Assembly (NCBI GenBank): GCA_036320915.1
Contig: JAXBDG010000002.1
Location: 124,001-188,000 of the forward strand
Length of the DNA: 64,000 bases
Origin: Linnemannia elongata
Lineage: Eukaryota; Mortierellomycota; Mortierellomycetes; Mortierellales; Mortierellaceae
Reading direction: 5' to 3'
Below the pieces are notes generated by a model. It was not told the origin of the DNA. It ran no database searches and saw nothing but the letters and a program-made list of their open reading frames with translations. A program made the translations under genes and the position numbers. Shown piece by piece: positions 1 to 11,892 of the stretch; positions within the stretch are counted from its first letter, which is position 1, and every line of letters starts with the position of its first letter.

Positions 1-1
1 T

Positions 2-1258
2 GGGCGGACTATTTTCGACAGGTGCGGTTCGGTCGTTCGAACTTTCTCTTTCAACATGGACCAATATTCGTATACAACTAGGTTACTCAAGGGCCACAAA
101 TGGAACGATGCAGATCAACAACAACAACAACAACAACAAGAACAACAACAGGAACAGGAAGATTTACAAGCGGCGTCGATGACGACACCCATACCAGCTG
201 TTCGAGAAGTATTGCAGGATCTCACCATGTGGTCTCTCGGCGAAGTCACCTCTGAGCAAGACCTCGTCGCTATACTCCAACGCTGTCCGGATCTCCAACG
301 ACTTTCTTTACCAGGGATTCAAGGAAAAGTCAGCGGCAGCGCAATTGGTCGCGCCCTGGGCGCTTACTGTCCCAAGCTCTGCCGCCTAGCATTCTCGGAT
401 TTCAACTTTTACGGAAACATGACCATTCCGGTCAAGATTATGCTGGCGGTGCCGAAACAACAGATCGAAGAGTTTAAATGGTCCAACTCGTTTGAACGTC
501 TAAACGGCGACAGGACTGACTGGATGTGGCGTCGACACTCGGACGTTCTCAGGAAGGTGGTCTTTGAGAGCTGCTTCCATGTGGCGAGCAATGCAATACG
601 AACGATTCTCACGGTCTGTCCAGCACTCGAGCACTTTCAGATGGAGATCAATTCGTTTGATCATGTTCTTGGCGGGTTTATCAAGTTGTCGGACGCTATT
701 GAGAGTCCCTGGGTCTGCACCAAGCTGAAGGTCCTGGATCTTGGTGTCGCCATCCATGAAATGGCCGACTTGGAGCCCGGTCAAAAGCCTTACTATACAA
801 GGACACCGACTGTCGGTTTGACCGATGCCGAAGGGCAGCAGCTCGCCCTGTATGAGAGACTATACCGCCAGATCGGGATGATGACGAGCTTGACCCATTT
901 GGCATTGCGAGCGGTGTTGGTGGACAGGGGTCATCGGTTGGGTGTCCACTACCATGACGGAAACAGATCCTTTCCGGCGATGTTGAGTCTCAAAGACGAG
1001 CAGACGGGCCGACCGGGGTATCTGGACTTGTTCCAGGGGTTGACTCAACTGGAAGAACTCAGGGGATCAATGAATACAAGCGACAGGGAGACGGCGGTGA
1101 CGACGGGGTGGAAGGAAGCCCAGTGGATGTCTCGACATTGGCCTGCCTTGAAGGTTGCGGCGTTTGGTAGTAGTTATGATAGGCTGTCAGAACCATTCCA
1201 GTGGCTTCATAGGGAACTTGGTTTGATGGTGGACACGAAACTCGTTTTTCGGTGGTGA
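2..1258 (+). CDS. F-box/LRR-like protein, 5' partial
   Basis: One uninterrupted frame runs from the window edge to a TGA at 1256-1258. The first in-frame ATG is at 56, but the frame is open upstream to base 2 and those residues (WRTIFDRCG-like) look like the body of the protein, so the true start is probably outside the window. After a Gln-rich stretch (positions about 115-160) come irregular leucine-rich repeat-like segments such as LQRCPDLQRLSLP and CPALEHFQMEIN, and a C-terminal part with GWKEAQWMSRHWPALK. This layout is typical of the large family of fungal F-box/LRR-type proteins that offer substrates to SCF ubiquitin ligases. No F-box is visible because the N-terminus is missing. Substrate unknown. 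The neighbour converges from the other strand. Confidence 0.7.
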   Translation, partial: GRTIFDRCGSVVRTFSFNMDQYSYTTRLLKGHKWNDADQQQQQQQQEQQQEQEDLQAASMTTPIPAVREVLQDLTMWSLGEVTSEQDLVAILQRCPDLQRLSLPGIQGKVSGSAIGRALGAYCPKLCRLAFSDFNFYGNMTIPVKIMLAVPKQQIEEFKWSNSFERLNGDRTDWMWRRHSDVLRKVVFESCFHVASNAIRTILTVCPALEHFQMEINSFDHVLGGFIKLSDAIESPWVCTKLKVLDLGVAIHEMADLEPGQKPYYTRTPTVGLTDAEGQQLALYERLYRQIGMMTSLTHLALRAVLVDRGHRLGVHYHDGNRSFPAMLSLKDEQTGRPGYLDLFQGLTQLEELRGSMNTSDRETAVTTGWKEAQWMSRHWPALKVAAFGSSYDRLSEPFQWLHRELGLMVDTKLVFRW

Positions 1259-1756
1259 TGGTACGTCTATTTTTTTTTATTCTGTGAATGGCACACGACC
1301 TGAAATAAATAAATAAATAAATAAATATGCTTGGCTTTGTGAATGGGGGTATCGTGCGAGAAATGAATTGTTGGCCATTGCGTCCATAGATCGCCTATGC
1401 CTGTCAGGAAGTACTGCATTTGATATTGAAGTCGTAGTAAAGACCAACTCAAATAAGTTAGAGTTCTGCTATTAAATAGAAAGATCGTCGAAAAGGGGAC
1501 CGAACGCGTCGTTTATTCTTGTTGCGGTAAATATCGTGGCCCAAGGCTTCGAAGTACACGTACCCTTTCGATAGCAGGACAGTGACGTGACCATGTAGTA
1601 CAACTAGCAAAAGCTGTCATCTCCGCCTACTGGCGAGGAGATCCTCTGGTCCTTTGAAACGCCTGTCCACCTCAAAATACAGCAGTGGGTCCAGCCCACT
1701 GCAACCGATAAGGCCTCTCCTGATCTAACGAGACGGTCCGATCGCCATTCTCCGAA
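1259..1756. other. intergenic, convergent 3' ends
   Basis: This lies between two genes that converge. It holds a short TAAA/AAAT microsatellite at about 1300-1326 that also supplies AATAAA-type poly(A) signals for the left gene. I see no tRNA-like fold, no further ORF with coding character and no other repeat. Confidence 0.6.
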
Positions 1757-3392
1757 TCAAGAACCAGGCGCAGGCTTTTTCGTCAACCTCCGCAAGTTAT
1801 CAGAAGCCCTCATCGTCCTTTGCTGCGGTGGCGACATGACCCCATTCCCTTCATCCATTCTCCTCCCCGTCGTTGCATCCCACTGCCCCTGCCCCTGCCC
1901 CTGCCCTTGACCAACACTAGAATCCTGTACAATATCTGCGCTCCGTGACCGGGGGATCGGACTCACCGACAACAGCCCTCCACCACCAGCATCCATAGTT
2001 AGGCTCCCGAATGTAGAGTCCAGATCTGATACTGATGTTGACTGCATTGAAAGAAAGTTGAGTGAACTCGATGCCAGCGCCATACTGGCTCGAGCCTTGG
2101 GTATTGCAAGTGCTGTCGTCCGCGATGGCGCATAATGCTGATGTGGGTACCCCTGACTTGTCCCTGTAGTTGTCGTTGCACCAGCTCCTGTCGCAGACGT
2201 GGCCGCGGTAGTAGCCGTAGGTCTCCGATTCAAGGAGGCTGTGTTCTGACCCAGCAGCGCCAACCCCGATGGCGCAGAAAACCTGCTATCGCGACTGGAC
2301 TCTATTGACGACGAATTTGTAGCTTCTGTAGATGTGTATCCATGGCGATGATAGTGGTGTTGCTCTGGTGGTTGATGAAGGTACTGGTAGAGGTGTGGGT
2401 ATGCCGATTCTGAGATCCCGACGACCCCTGCTTCTGCGGGGAGGGCGTCTGATATGAGGTTGAGTTTGTCGACTATCCCATGTAGTAACGTCGTCGTCGT
2501 CTGTGCCTGCTTCGACAAAGCGTGAACTAATAAATGTCATATGTCAGTAATACAGGTCAGCAGGTCGTGTTAAATACCTTACCCGCAGCACGCTTGAATA
2601 TGCCCTTTAGAGCAAAACATGGGATACCGTACATAAAAGAAAGGGCAAATACCTGAGAGAAGTTCACCAGAGTTGGTTTTGGCTTGTTGATGAATGGCGG
2701 TCAGTTCCTGGACAGCTCCCGCAGTGAAATCATCTAATGCCCTCATCTTTGTCCCGAGTGACCTCTGGAACTCTTGAATGTCCTGCCCGCACCGTTTACT
2801 GTGGGCATTGATCTGAACTAATATGTCGATCAGCACACTTGGGTTGAACGCCAATTCCGTTGATGCTATATTTCAGCGCGGCAAAGGGACATGAGTGTTA
2901 GAGTTGGTACTGAGAGAAGAATAGAACCCCAAGAGACGGTTGCTGAGTGAAAAAAAAGTTTACCTCCTCGGGAGTCGGCAGTAGCAGAGAAAGCGCCAAA
3001 GACGCTCGTCAACGAGAAATGAGACGGAGCATCCGGCACCACCAACGGCTCAAACTAAAAAATTAGGCGCAATGATACAAGCCAAAGACCCAGCGTGTCA
3101 AAAAACGCGTGCTTCTCTCAGTAACAACAACATGTTGCACCTTTGAAGCAGTTTGGATGTATGACAGTACCTTGGGGAGAGCGCGAAGTGCCACCAAGGC
3201 TTCGTCCTCCTGCTCCTCGTTTGGATCAACAACGCGGATAATGCCCTATGTCAGCAAACAAGAGCAACAGGGGTATGTTTTGGAGCTCTGGTAAGAAAAT
3301 GACATCCTGTCACTGGTGCCAAGCCCACTTTACTAAACCGCGCTGCCACAAAAAGGTCAATGAGAGTGACGCCTTACTGGGTCTTGGTCCAT
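1757..3392 (-). CDS. BORCS5-like protein (BORC complex subunit)
   Basis: Five coding exons (3378-3392, 3171-3245, 2964-3054, 2653-2865, 1757-2526) join in phase to 387 codons. The order of blocks matches BORCS5/myrlysin: a short conserved box after the N-terminus (LRALPKFEPLVVPDAPSHF, like IPTFQPLLKGLLSG in human), a long helical region beginning FNPSVLIDILVQINAH, and a final helix LLHGIVDKLNLISDALPAE that corresponds to the human segment ending LLDRLNSMLPE. BORC acts on lysosomes/vacuoles, recruiting Arl8-kinesin and touching HOPS-dependent traffic. About 230 residues of low-complexity Ser/Gln/Thr sequence follow the conserved part and have no counterpart in the animal protein. The first exon is only 15 nt. 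The match is by memory of the family and should be checked by profile search. Confidence 0.62.
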
Positions 3393-3870
3393 GTGCTGAA
3401 TAGGCAGTGCGTATGTCCTGAGTGAGTGTGAGTGTTGGGATGAGTTGCTCTCCGGGGTTGATGCCCAAAGGTGCTGTCGTTCGTTGCTGGTGAAGAGGAA
3501 TGAAAGTAAAGTGAATTCGCAACCATGCGACGCCCAACCCAACCGTCCAAGGGTGACATTGCCAAGGTTAAGGGGATCGCAGTCATTTCAAGGGGGATCA
3601 GTCCTTTTCATTTGCTGCTCGACCCCCACACAGCTCTCTCTCTTTCTCTCACTTTCTCTCGACACCTCCATTCTTCCGTCAACGAACGCCTTAACTCATT
3701 AACGAGAACACACACGCCAAGCAGACCACACAGAGCAACAGATACCTTCAAGCAAAGGAGTACACAGGAACCCACAAAGCAACGACAACACCCTTACAAA
3801 GACCCACGCTCGCCAAAAAACTTACCAGAAACACGTTTTTCGGAGCAGGATATACTTATCGATCTCAACA
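3393..3870. promoter_or_regulatory. bidirectional promoter region
   Basis: A 478-bp spacer separates the divergent BORCS5-like (-) and SMAP-domain (+) genes. It contains a CT-rich run (CTCTCTCTTTCTCTC near 3633-3660) and A/C-rich leader-like sequence just before the ATG at 3871. No gene is visible in it, so it should hold both promoters. Confidence 0.5.
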
Positions 3871-4740
3871 ATGTCAGCAACACCACCTCTGCCACCACCA
3901 CCGCCAGTCGAGGACACTGCAGCACCAGTTGCTCCTCCACCACCTCCGCCTCCAGAAACCCAAGGTGCTTCAACACCAACACCCCCTCCTCCGCCACCAC
4001 CAGCAAGCGCCTCTGAACCCCAAGAACCCACCGCGTCTAGCCATCCAAAACCAGTATCGGATCAACACAACTCAACCCCAGAACAAGCAGATCAGTCATC
4101 TTCTAGGCCACGTAGGAAACGTCGTTTCTCACCCTCAGCACAGGATACCGTCCACGTCCAAACATCCACGCCTGCTCCTCCTACTCCTTCGTCACGGATA
4201 CACCAGTCGTCCAATGCCACCACCACCGCATCATCTACAACGTCGTCGTCGACAGGATCAAAGCCATTGACAGCAAACGAGTGGGAAAAGACCGCCTTTG
4301 TTGGCGACGCCAGCGGCGAGAAGCGCATGAAGTTTCTGAGACTAAGTAAGTATCATCTATTTATCACCCTGCCCAGGACTCATAGTTAGGATAAATATCC
4401 GAGGGCGAGCACGTCCTGACCCCATCATCCCACGCCATCTCGTCCTTCTCATACGAACAATCCACTCCAACAGTGGGATTAGGAAAGTCAACAAAGATCG
4501 AGGCAAAGCCCGAGAACGCAGAGGATGCCGTAAGTCTCAATTCCTCTACCTTTTCACCCTCCTTCCCACGCGCTGTTTTTTTTTTTTTATTATATATTCC
4601 AAATCAATAACCAACGCGATCCCCCTTGTCACCCTGTCCATAAAAACTAGTCCCGCGAAGCATCAAGACGACAGCAGCAATCATACGACATGGAACGGCA
4701 ATATGAGCAAGGCCGGAAACGCCAACATCGCTTCAATTAA
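3871..4740 (+). CDS. small acidic protein (SMAP) domain protein
   Basis: Three exons (3871-4345, 4474-4529, 4651-4740) join in phase to a 206-residue protein. The first half is a proline-rich and Ser/Thr-rich disordered region. The C-terminal half reads WEKTAFVGDASGEKRMKFLR and then continues across the first intron as LMGLGK. This KFLRLMG signature defines the small acidic protein (SMAP) domain of C11orf58 and related nuclear proteins. The last exon encodes an Arg/Gln-rich helix (SREASRRQQQ to RQHRFN). In this family the domain ends the protein, as here. A reading through the first intron would replace the conserved LMG with unrelated residues, which argues for the spliced model. The molecular function of the family is poorly defined; nuclear RNA-related roles are suspected. 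Confidence 0.8.
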
Positions 4741-4849
4741 AGTCACCTATACCTCTCCTCTTGACAATTATTGGGCACTCCCAATGATTCATTTTCTAGC
4801 AGTATTTTATTCTAGCAGGCGATGGGAAAAGGTCATATTACTGCATTTT

Positions 4850-7800
4850 CTAGGTGCGCCAGTGCCCCATCGCTGCCATTGTCTCCTTGCACGAGTAATG
4901 AACCACAACTCCATCCGGGAACACTGCAAACACGCTATATTACACAAGATAGGACGAAAAGGCAACAATGTGATTGAGAAGGCCACAACCAACGTCAGAC
5001 TTATAGTACAGTCTAGTACAGCGTGCTTAAAACAAAAATAACTTATGATCCATGTAAGTTTTACCTGTTGCCGATACGCTTGTTGCATTTTGGACACATC
5101 CTGTCTTCAGTGATCTTGACGCGCCTTGACCGATAGAATGTCAATTGCTCCTGCGTCTATAGCACATCGCCATGCAATGAAGTCATATTGTCAGTTTCCA
5201 CCGCAAATATTTGACTATAGTAACATCTCCTTGCCATCCTCGAAAACTGTACCTGGAGACGCTCAGCTTTGAGCAGGTTTTTGACAATCATATCCATATG
5301 TTTCGTCTTGTTGCTCTCGCGGATCGACTTTTCGAAAAACTTGAACAATTGGTCAATTCTCGTCGATGCTGGCAGCAGTGACAACACCTACAAAAACATT
5401 TTAAGCAGTGAACATTGACAAATGTTAGAAAGAGATCGAGAGGTCTAAAAGGTTCCGTTGAAGCTCAGAGAAAGCTATTGAGCAACTTACAGCGGAAGGA
5501 TCAATATGGGTTCCGTGGCGAGTCAAGATATCCAGAGCCGGTTCCAGCATAGGCTTCTCGCGATTTGGCGGCCTCAAGTACACCTTCAGCAGCAACAAGT
5601 ACACATTCTTGGTCGGATCGTTGCTGTTAAAGTTCTTGATACAATACCTATATGGACAAGCATAGAAAATCAAAAATATGAAAACAAGTACTTCAAACGT
5701 AATGGACACTTTAAGAAAAAATAAAAGGCGATACGTACTCTTCAGCAGCCTGGAAGTTATTGAGTTTGTGAACGTAAATGTTCAGCGCCTGGTCGTGCTG
5801 TCCAATACGGCTCAGCAAGATCGCCCTTTCCTCGTAGCAGCCTATTTCACATTAATACAAAAAAAAATCCGCGGTTAGGTATCCCCAATTTTCGAAGGGA
5901 ACAAATGACAAGCGCAACGAAGCTGGAAGAGCTCACTTACTGTCGACAGGAAGACGACTGAGAATACGCTCCGCCTTATAAAAGGTTGACTCGTCCAAGA
6001 ACTGTAACAGCTTCGCCTTCGTCTTGACTATGGCCTCTTCGTTTCCAGGTGTTGAGGAGTCGCGCTGGATCTGGGCGAGGTACGAGACAACAAGGGTATT
6101 GTGAAAGTCTGATGTCTTGTCACCCAGCTCATGAATGACATGCTCAAGGTAAATGACGCAAAGGTCCAACGACAGCCTCTCCAGATACGCCATGATCTTG
6201 TATCTCGGCAATGTATCGATCTCGGGTTCATCGTCAATGAAGATCTTCATGGCGACAGCGGGGTCCAGCTCCAGAATCCATGTTCCAAACTCGAGTATGA
6301 GGGGAAGGTGATCGACGCCCAATCGCTGCAAGTAGTTGACTGTAGGAAGAACACCTTGCATATCGCCAGGGTTCACATGGATGGTCTGCAACAGCTCCAG
6401 TGCTTTGCGATGAAGCTGTTTGCCTCTGTAAAAGTCCACCAACTCCTTGTATTTCTACTCTCGGGAAGAAATTCAATCAAAAATGAATTAGTTTCTTCTA
6501 CACCGATATTTATCAAACACGAGCCTTCAAGAGTAGCAGAAGCATTGTATACCTTGTGCTTCAACAAGAGGCTCTCGGTCTCGTCGGGGTTGCAGTGGTT
6601 GTTGACTCTCAAAAGGGACCCTACTAAACGCTCATGGGTCATCATGTACGACTTCAACAGCGCCGTGTCCACAATCTCCAAAGTGTGAAGGTAATCTTCA
6701 GCTTCGTCCTCCTGGTTCGAGTGGCGGTATGAAAACGAATCGTGGTTGTTCTGAAGTGTCTGCAGCGACTTTGAGATCTTTTGACGCTTGTCAGCCAAGA
6801 ATCTGATCAGACACTCCACCGCATCCTCAAGTTCCTTTGTGCCTATGACACGTTGAGAATTTAGTGTTAGTTATTCCTTTACTTTACACGAGCTGTGGTC
6901 AACAGTTACCATGGGAACTTACTCATGATAATGGGCTGGGTATTTTTTGCGTTGGCGTCTTTCACGTCCACATCTCCAGACTTGGGGGACACGACTTCGG
7001 GTTCCTTTGGAGGCACATGGCTCGAGATCACCGCCGGGTATAGTCCAATAACCTCTGCTGCTGGGGTATCGAGTTCCGAGAACAAAGTCAACGATTCCTC
7101 GTAATGGTGTGTGCGGAATAAATGATGTGCATACAGAGTCTTGATCTTGCCCAAAGTGTCAACCTAACATCGAGGAGCAGCCAAAGGCACTTTTAAGTTG
7201 ACCAGCGTTTCACGTAGGCATCGTAACAGCACGCCGTAAACACATTGCTCCACTTACAGTTTCGTCCAGGAGGACGGGATTAATCTGGTTGATAAGACTG
7301 ATTGCTTCCTGATACTCTTCCTTTTGCACCAACTCGTCAATCTATAGTGAATCCAGGCACAAAGAATTTCAAAACAGTTAGTATGAACATGAATACAATA
7401 GTAATCGCAATGAACGCGATTGATGAAATTACGGCGATAGTTACCTGCTGAGGAAAGCTGTAGGGGATGAGGCGCCAGACTTCACTCGTGCTTGCAATAT
7501 ATAGGAGCTTTCCCTGAGTCAAAAGCCGAGCGTGCGGCATCTCTGCGCTCTGAACAAGTGCCCTCGTCTCAATGTTGCGAATCTCAATATGCCGTGACAA
7601 AATCGCAACAGCATATGGAGAAGAGTAGCCCAACTCCTCAGGCATTCCTGACCATTCGATCCCGTTCTTGCGCTTCGGCATCCCGTCCACTCCCACTGAT
7701 ATACTCGAATCTATTCCAGGTAGCATGAAAGATTTGTTCAGCAGTTAGTTGTCATTCATATACGCGTCATCGTTCATATATATTTGAGTTGGAGAGCATA

Positions 7801-9057
7801 CTTTCTTTGCCAAGAAGGATCTCGTCGTTGGGAAGACGAGTAATGAGCGGTTTCCCAGGCTTGGACCCAAAGCCCATAAGACCTCCAGTTGCCAAAGAAC
7901 TGAAAGTGTTGAGTGTGTTAAGAGTACTCTCCAGAGTCGAACCGAGAGCGCCCTGGGCAGAAGGTGAGGTGGGTGAGAACAAAGGCGTCAAGATACTGGT
8001 CTTGCAATCCATGAGAGCGTACTCGCTATCGAATCCCATGCAGAGGTTCTGTGTTCCAACCCATTCCATTGTCCTGACCCTATCCGGAACAGGGAAATCC
8101 TATTAGAGTATTACAAAAAAAACCCCCAGGCGTGTTAGTTTTGCATCCGTTATGGCACTCATAGTTGCAAGTATCCACTGATATGTTATGAGAAAAGGTC
8201 ATCCATACCTTGGTGCTCATAAACTCGCTATCCTGCCAGGAAAAGACAATAACTTTGCGCCTCACCGCCACGGCAAGTCGTGTCACCACCTGAGGGAACC
8301 CATCCTGAATCTCAATCTTTGAAAACACCGAAAACAGATTTGCGCCTCTCGTCTCGCCCAGCTGTGTCCTCAAAGCAAAACTTTCGAGGTCGTGAAGGTT
8401 GACATATCCATCTATTTTTTTTTGTCATATAAAACAAAAAAAGTACGGTGTGAGTTCTTGTTTGTTATGCATCCCTTGTCTGCACAAACTCCTTCTCAAG
8501 GTAGCCCGACAATCCTGATTAAAAAGGCCACATGAGTGGCAGTATCGTACCTGACAGGGTCACCAACACGCCGACGGCCTTGATAAGGTCAATCTGCTCA
8601 ATGGCTTTTTTGGAGAAGGTCTTGAGTGTCTCCATGAGTGTCACTGAGATAGCCTCATCCTGGCCTGTGTCGAAGAGCAGAAGGAGACAGAAACGTAACG
8701 TGTCAGTATGCAAAGTTGACCAACAAGGATAGTTGAATCCTTGTACAGTTGTCATTATTTATTTCCATGCATTAACATACCAAGCGGTTCCCGCACGGAG
8801 TAGACGAGCAAGGTGCCGTAAAGAGTGCCCACATAGAGTTTGTCACCTACACGGTCGTCAAAAGGAGGAAGAAGTCGTGAGTACATTGGTACGAATATAC
8901 AGCGCTGTCAAGGCAGCAATCATCCACGACGTACAAAACAAACAGCCTTACAATTGCATGCAGAGTTAGTTTGTTGTTCCGTACCTTGAGCAAAGATGGA
9001 CTCGATCTTGTGGGGCAGCTTCTCGATGACCGTGTAGACCTTGAAAGCGTCGTGCAT
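4850..9057 (-). CDS. VPS39: HOPS complex subunit VPS39/VAM6
   Basis: Fifteen coding exons join in phase to about 906 residues, close to animal VPS39 (about 880). The start MHDAFKVYTVIEKLPHKIES matches the conserved CNH-domain N-terminus (MHDAF..ILEKLP in human). The middle and end carry the clathrin-heavy-chain-like helical repeats: YLQRLGVDHLPLILEFGTWI, VYLLLLKVYLRPPNREKP and LLPASTRIDQLFKFFE. The last two exons give the C-terminal zinc-binding domain with CPKCNKRIGNSVFAVFPDGV and a final Cys (HYSC), then stop at 4850-4852. VPS39 is the Rab7/Ypt7-binding end of HOPS, which tethers late endosomes, autophagosomes and vacuoles before fusion. Exon 15 (4850-4934) is found only by splicing; without it the zinc site would be incomplete. 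Introns are 50-150 nt. Confidence 0.95.
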
Positions 9058-9617
9058 TTGTGTCTCGGTCTGGCTGGCTTAAGAGGTTGTGGTCCTGATG
9101 CTGTTTGTGTTTTGCTGTTGTTGTGGTTTATTGGTTTCTGGCCTCCTTGTGCTGTTTTGTGCTGTGCTGTCACTGTGATGCACTTGTGAATGAGGGAGAG
9201 AAAGGTGTCGGTGAGTGAGAGCAGAGTTCAAGAGAGCAAGAGGAGACGAGGTGTTGGGTGGCACGACATGCGCGTGGACGGACAGTCGGACCCTTCTCCT
9301 TGGCATTTGTGACTGGCATTTCGAAAAAAAAAGAAAGTAGTTACTGGCTCAACTGGCCGTTGCATGCTTCACCCTCAAAGCCAGGAGGTAGTTTACTTGA
9401 GCAGGGTTAAGAGAGGAGGGAAAAGACAAAGGATGATGGCATCGCTCATAAAGTAGTAGTAAGTAAAAGAAAGGTGATGATTGTTGCGTTTATTGAATGA
9501 CTAGAGAAATGAAAAGTATGTTCGTGTCCGGTGGTTTGTTCTCGATCATGTTCCTCGCGAAGGTGGATATTAAAAATAAGAAAGAGTGTGTGAGAGAGTG
9601 GGAGAGAGAGAGACGCT
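9058..9617. other. intergenic between VPS39 start and CHO1 end
   Basis: This is the VPS39 upstream region on the minus strand, followed by the 3' flank of the CHO1 gene. It contains Arg/Thr-rich chance frames and a GA-rich run at about 9588-9612. No gene or structured RNA is seen. The VPS39 promoter must lie here, since the two genes are head-to-tail. Confidence 0.5.
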
Positions 9618-11110
9618 TTACAACTTGGGGATCCTGAGTGATTTGCTAAAATCGAGAAAGGAGTGAAAATACAGTGAATGTAAGCAACCATGGCAATAGA
9701 TCACCAATTGCATACTACAAAAAAAAAGAGAAATCAAGAAGAGTAGGCATACCTAACCATGAGAGTACCACTGATACCAAACAAGGCAACCAAGGCATGG
9801 AACGAATACCCAGGTACGATCTCAATCACTCCACCTGGCAACTGGTGTCCAATCTGACCATGGTGTACCAAGTACGCAATCACACCCACAATAACAATCG
9901 ATGTCGGGATAGGTGTGCCCTCAAAGTAGTCAACTTTGCCTTTGTTGTCGTGGGGCAAGATCGCGACCGTGGCATTGTAACGCGCCAAACGCGCAATTCC
10001 ACAGCAAACAAAGCAGGTCAGCACGACCGTGTCCAAGAAGCTCTGCATCCCGACTACGAACGCAAGCACGGCTGGGGCGACACCAAATGAGATCTAATTA
10101 TCCAATCGAACAAAGAAATAAATGACCGAGGAGGATGAATAAAATATTACATCCACACGCGTTTTGTCGTCAGGGTGGGAGGTGGTCCCTTTTGTTTGTT
10201 ATTGTAATGGTATGACACAATTCCACACAACCACACCTCCAAACAAGTCCAGCGTTCTCAACAAGGAGAAGAAAAAAGGAAAATATAAAAGACAAGAGCA
10301 TGACGTCAAATGGATCAAACGCCAAAAGTTGCAAAACAGGTTGGTCTGGGCTGAAAAAAAAGGGAGTCCACTCGCCACACATGCCAATCTACATCATTGT
10401 CTAATATCCTCAACGCTGCCAAGAACTCAAGCGACTTGGTCGAGTTGAACCGGTTGAGGTGATTACAAAAAGGTTCGCGTTGAGGAGCAGAGAGAAACGA
10501 ATTATCCAGTTGTCCTGTCATACCACTCAGATCTCTTTATCCATTGGGTGTGACGATTGAACAATTTTTTCTTGTGATCCTGGCTCCCGGACAGAGTGTG
10601 TGAAGTTGGTTGGCGATTTGACCAGCCATTTTGGCGGGGTATTGTGGAAAAGAGGAAAGACCAGGAAAACAAGAGGCAATTGACTGACGCCAGGACGAAA
10701 AACAACAAAAACAACAGCCCGCCAACTTCCACACGTCGCCCCATCTCCACCACAACGTCCACAACCTAGGCGTTATCAAAAACAGCAAAGATAGTAACTT
10801 ACGGCGTCTGCAAGCGAATCCAGCTCCTGTCCGAGAATGGAGCTTGTCTCTCTCCAACGAGCAACACGGCCATCAAATACATCGAACGTGAACCCGAGTG
10901 GGATGCACCACATCGCGAGCCAGAGATAGTACTCATCGTGGGTAATCAGGTATCGCAGGTTCGAGAAGATAGACAGTGCGCCACAGGCTCCGTTACACAG
11001 CGTGATGACATCTGCGAGTGCGAAGTTTCTAAGAATGCAAGAGAAAAAGTGATCCCGATCGAGGTTGTCATCCCAGAGAGAAAGGAATGAGCATTTCGTG
11101 TCTCCATGTT

Positions 11111-11168
<58 letters not shown>

Positions 11169-11466
11169 CCTGGTCTGTTCTTTTTGGTTTGCAAAGGACG
11201 TGCATGATTATATGTAAGCTTTTTTTCCTGGTGTGAACAAAGTACCTGACAAGGTTGAAGTGGCCGTCGTCCTTTGTCAGGTTCCTGACCTATCAGTTGA
11301 AAATGGGTTTGGTAAGGAGCAAGGGTCAGCAAACTCTGTCTAGGAGCGGTACAAGAAGGGTGTAGAATGAGAGAGGTACCTGCTGGAACTGCTTCTTGGA
11401 GAGGGTGGCTGGTGGCGCCTCGAGCTCGGAGGTTCCTTGACGTGATGCTTTTGGGCGCTGTGACAT
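9618..11466 (-). CDS. CHO1: CDP-diacylglycerol-serine O-phosphatidyltransferase
   Basis: Five exons (11380-11466, 11246-11289, 10803-11028, 9753-10093, 9618-9645) join in phase to 241 residues. The enzyme makes phosphatidylserine from CDP-diacylglycerol and serine in the ER membrane. Exon 3 carries the CDP-alcohol phosphatidyltransferase signature D-G-x2-A-R-x8-G-x3-D-x3-D (DGRVAR...GQELDSLAD). Exon 4 holds the membrane segments, the serine-enzyme block KVDYFEGTPIPTS and LARYNATV. The tiny 28-nt last exon completes MVSKSLRIPKL, nearly the same ending as yeast Cho1 (SKSLKIPKP). Size is close to yeast Cho1 (276). The intron between exons 3 and 4 is unusually long for this window (about 710 nt), and the intron between exons 2 and 3 contains a 56-T run. 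Confidence 0.93.
11113..11168. repeat. 56-nt poly(T) run inside CHO1 intron
   Basis: An uninterrupted run of 56 T lies within the second intron of the CHO1 gene. It is poly(A) on the coding strand. It is flanked by ordinary intron sequence, with no recognisable retroposon body beside it. Confidence 0.9.
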
Positions 11467-11892
11467 TGTTGGTTTGATAAGAGTGAGACTGCAGGGATTT
11501 GGGTGAAGAGGATATTATCGAGAGGAAGAGGGTGTAATGGGAAGAGGAATAATGAGGAAAGAAGGAAAGAAGAAGGAGCGGAAAAAAAAGAGGGGTGGGT
11601 GCAGAAATACGTGAGAGGGTCCGACACCTTTTTCACGAGGGAAGAAGTAGGCGTGGAAAATATTTCCCTTTCTAGACACAGGCACACGGATCTTTTACTT
11701 CAACATGACGACAACGGAAAATTACAGCAATCGGACCTTGGTCTCCCTTCCAACTTGGCCCCATGCACACACAAGAAGCAGACATTGACAGTGCGCTTTT
11801 AATACTAATAAATGATATCTATGAAAAAATGATTCCTTCCTCCTTCTTCTCCCACCTACCAACCTCGAAAAGAAGAGACAGACCCCTCATGC
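11467..11892. other. intergenic upstream of CHO1
   Basis: 426 bp between the CHO1 start codon and the 3' end of the mS42-like gene (both minus strand). The half next to CHO1 is purine-rich on the plus strand (AGGAAAG repeats at about 11515-11590), that is a pyrimidine-rich leader on the transcript strand. No gene is seen. Confidence 0.5.
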
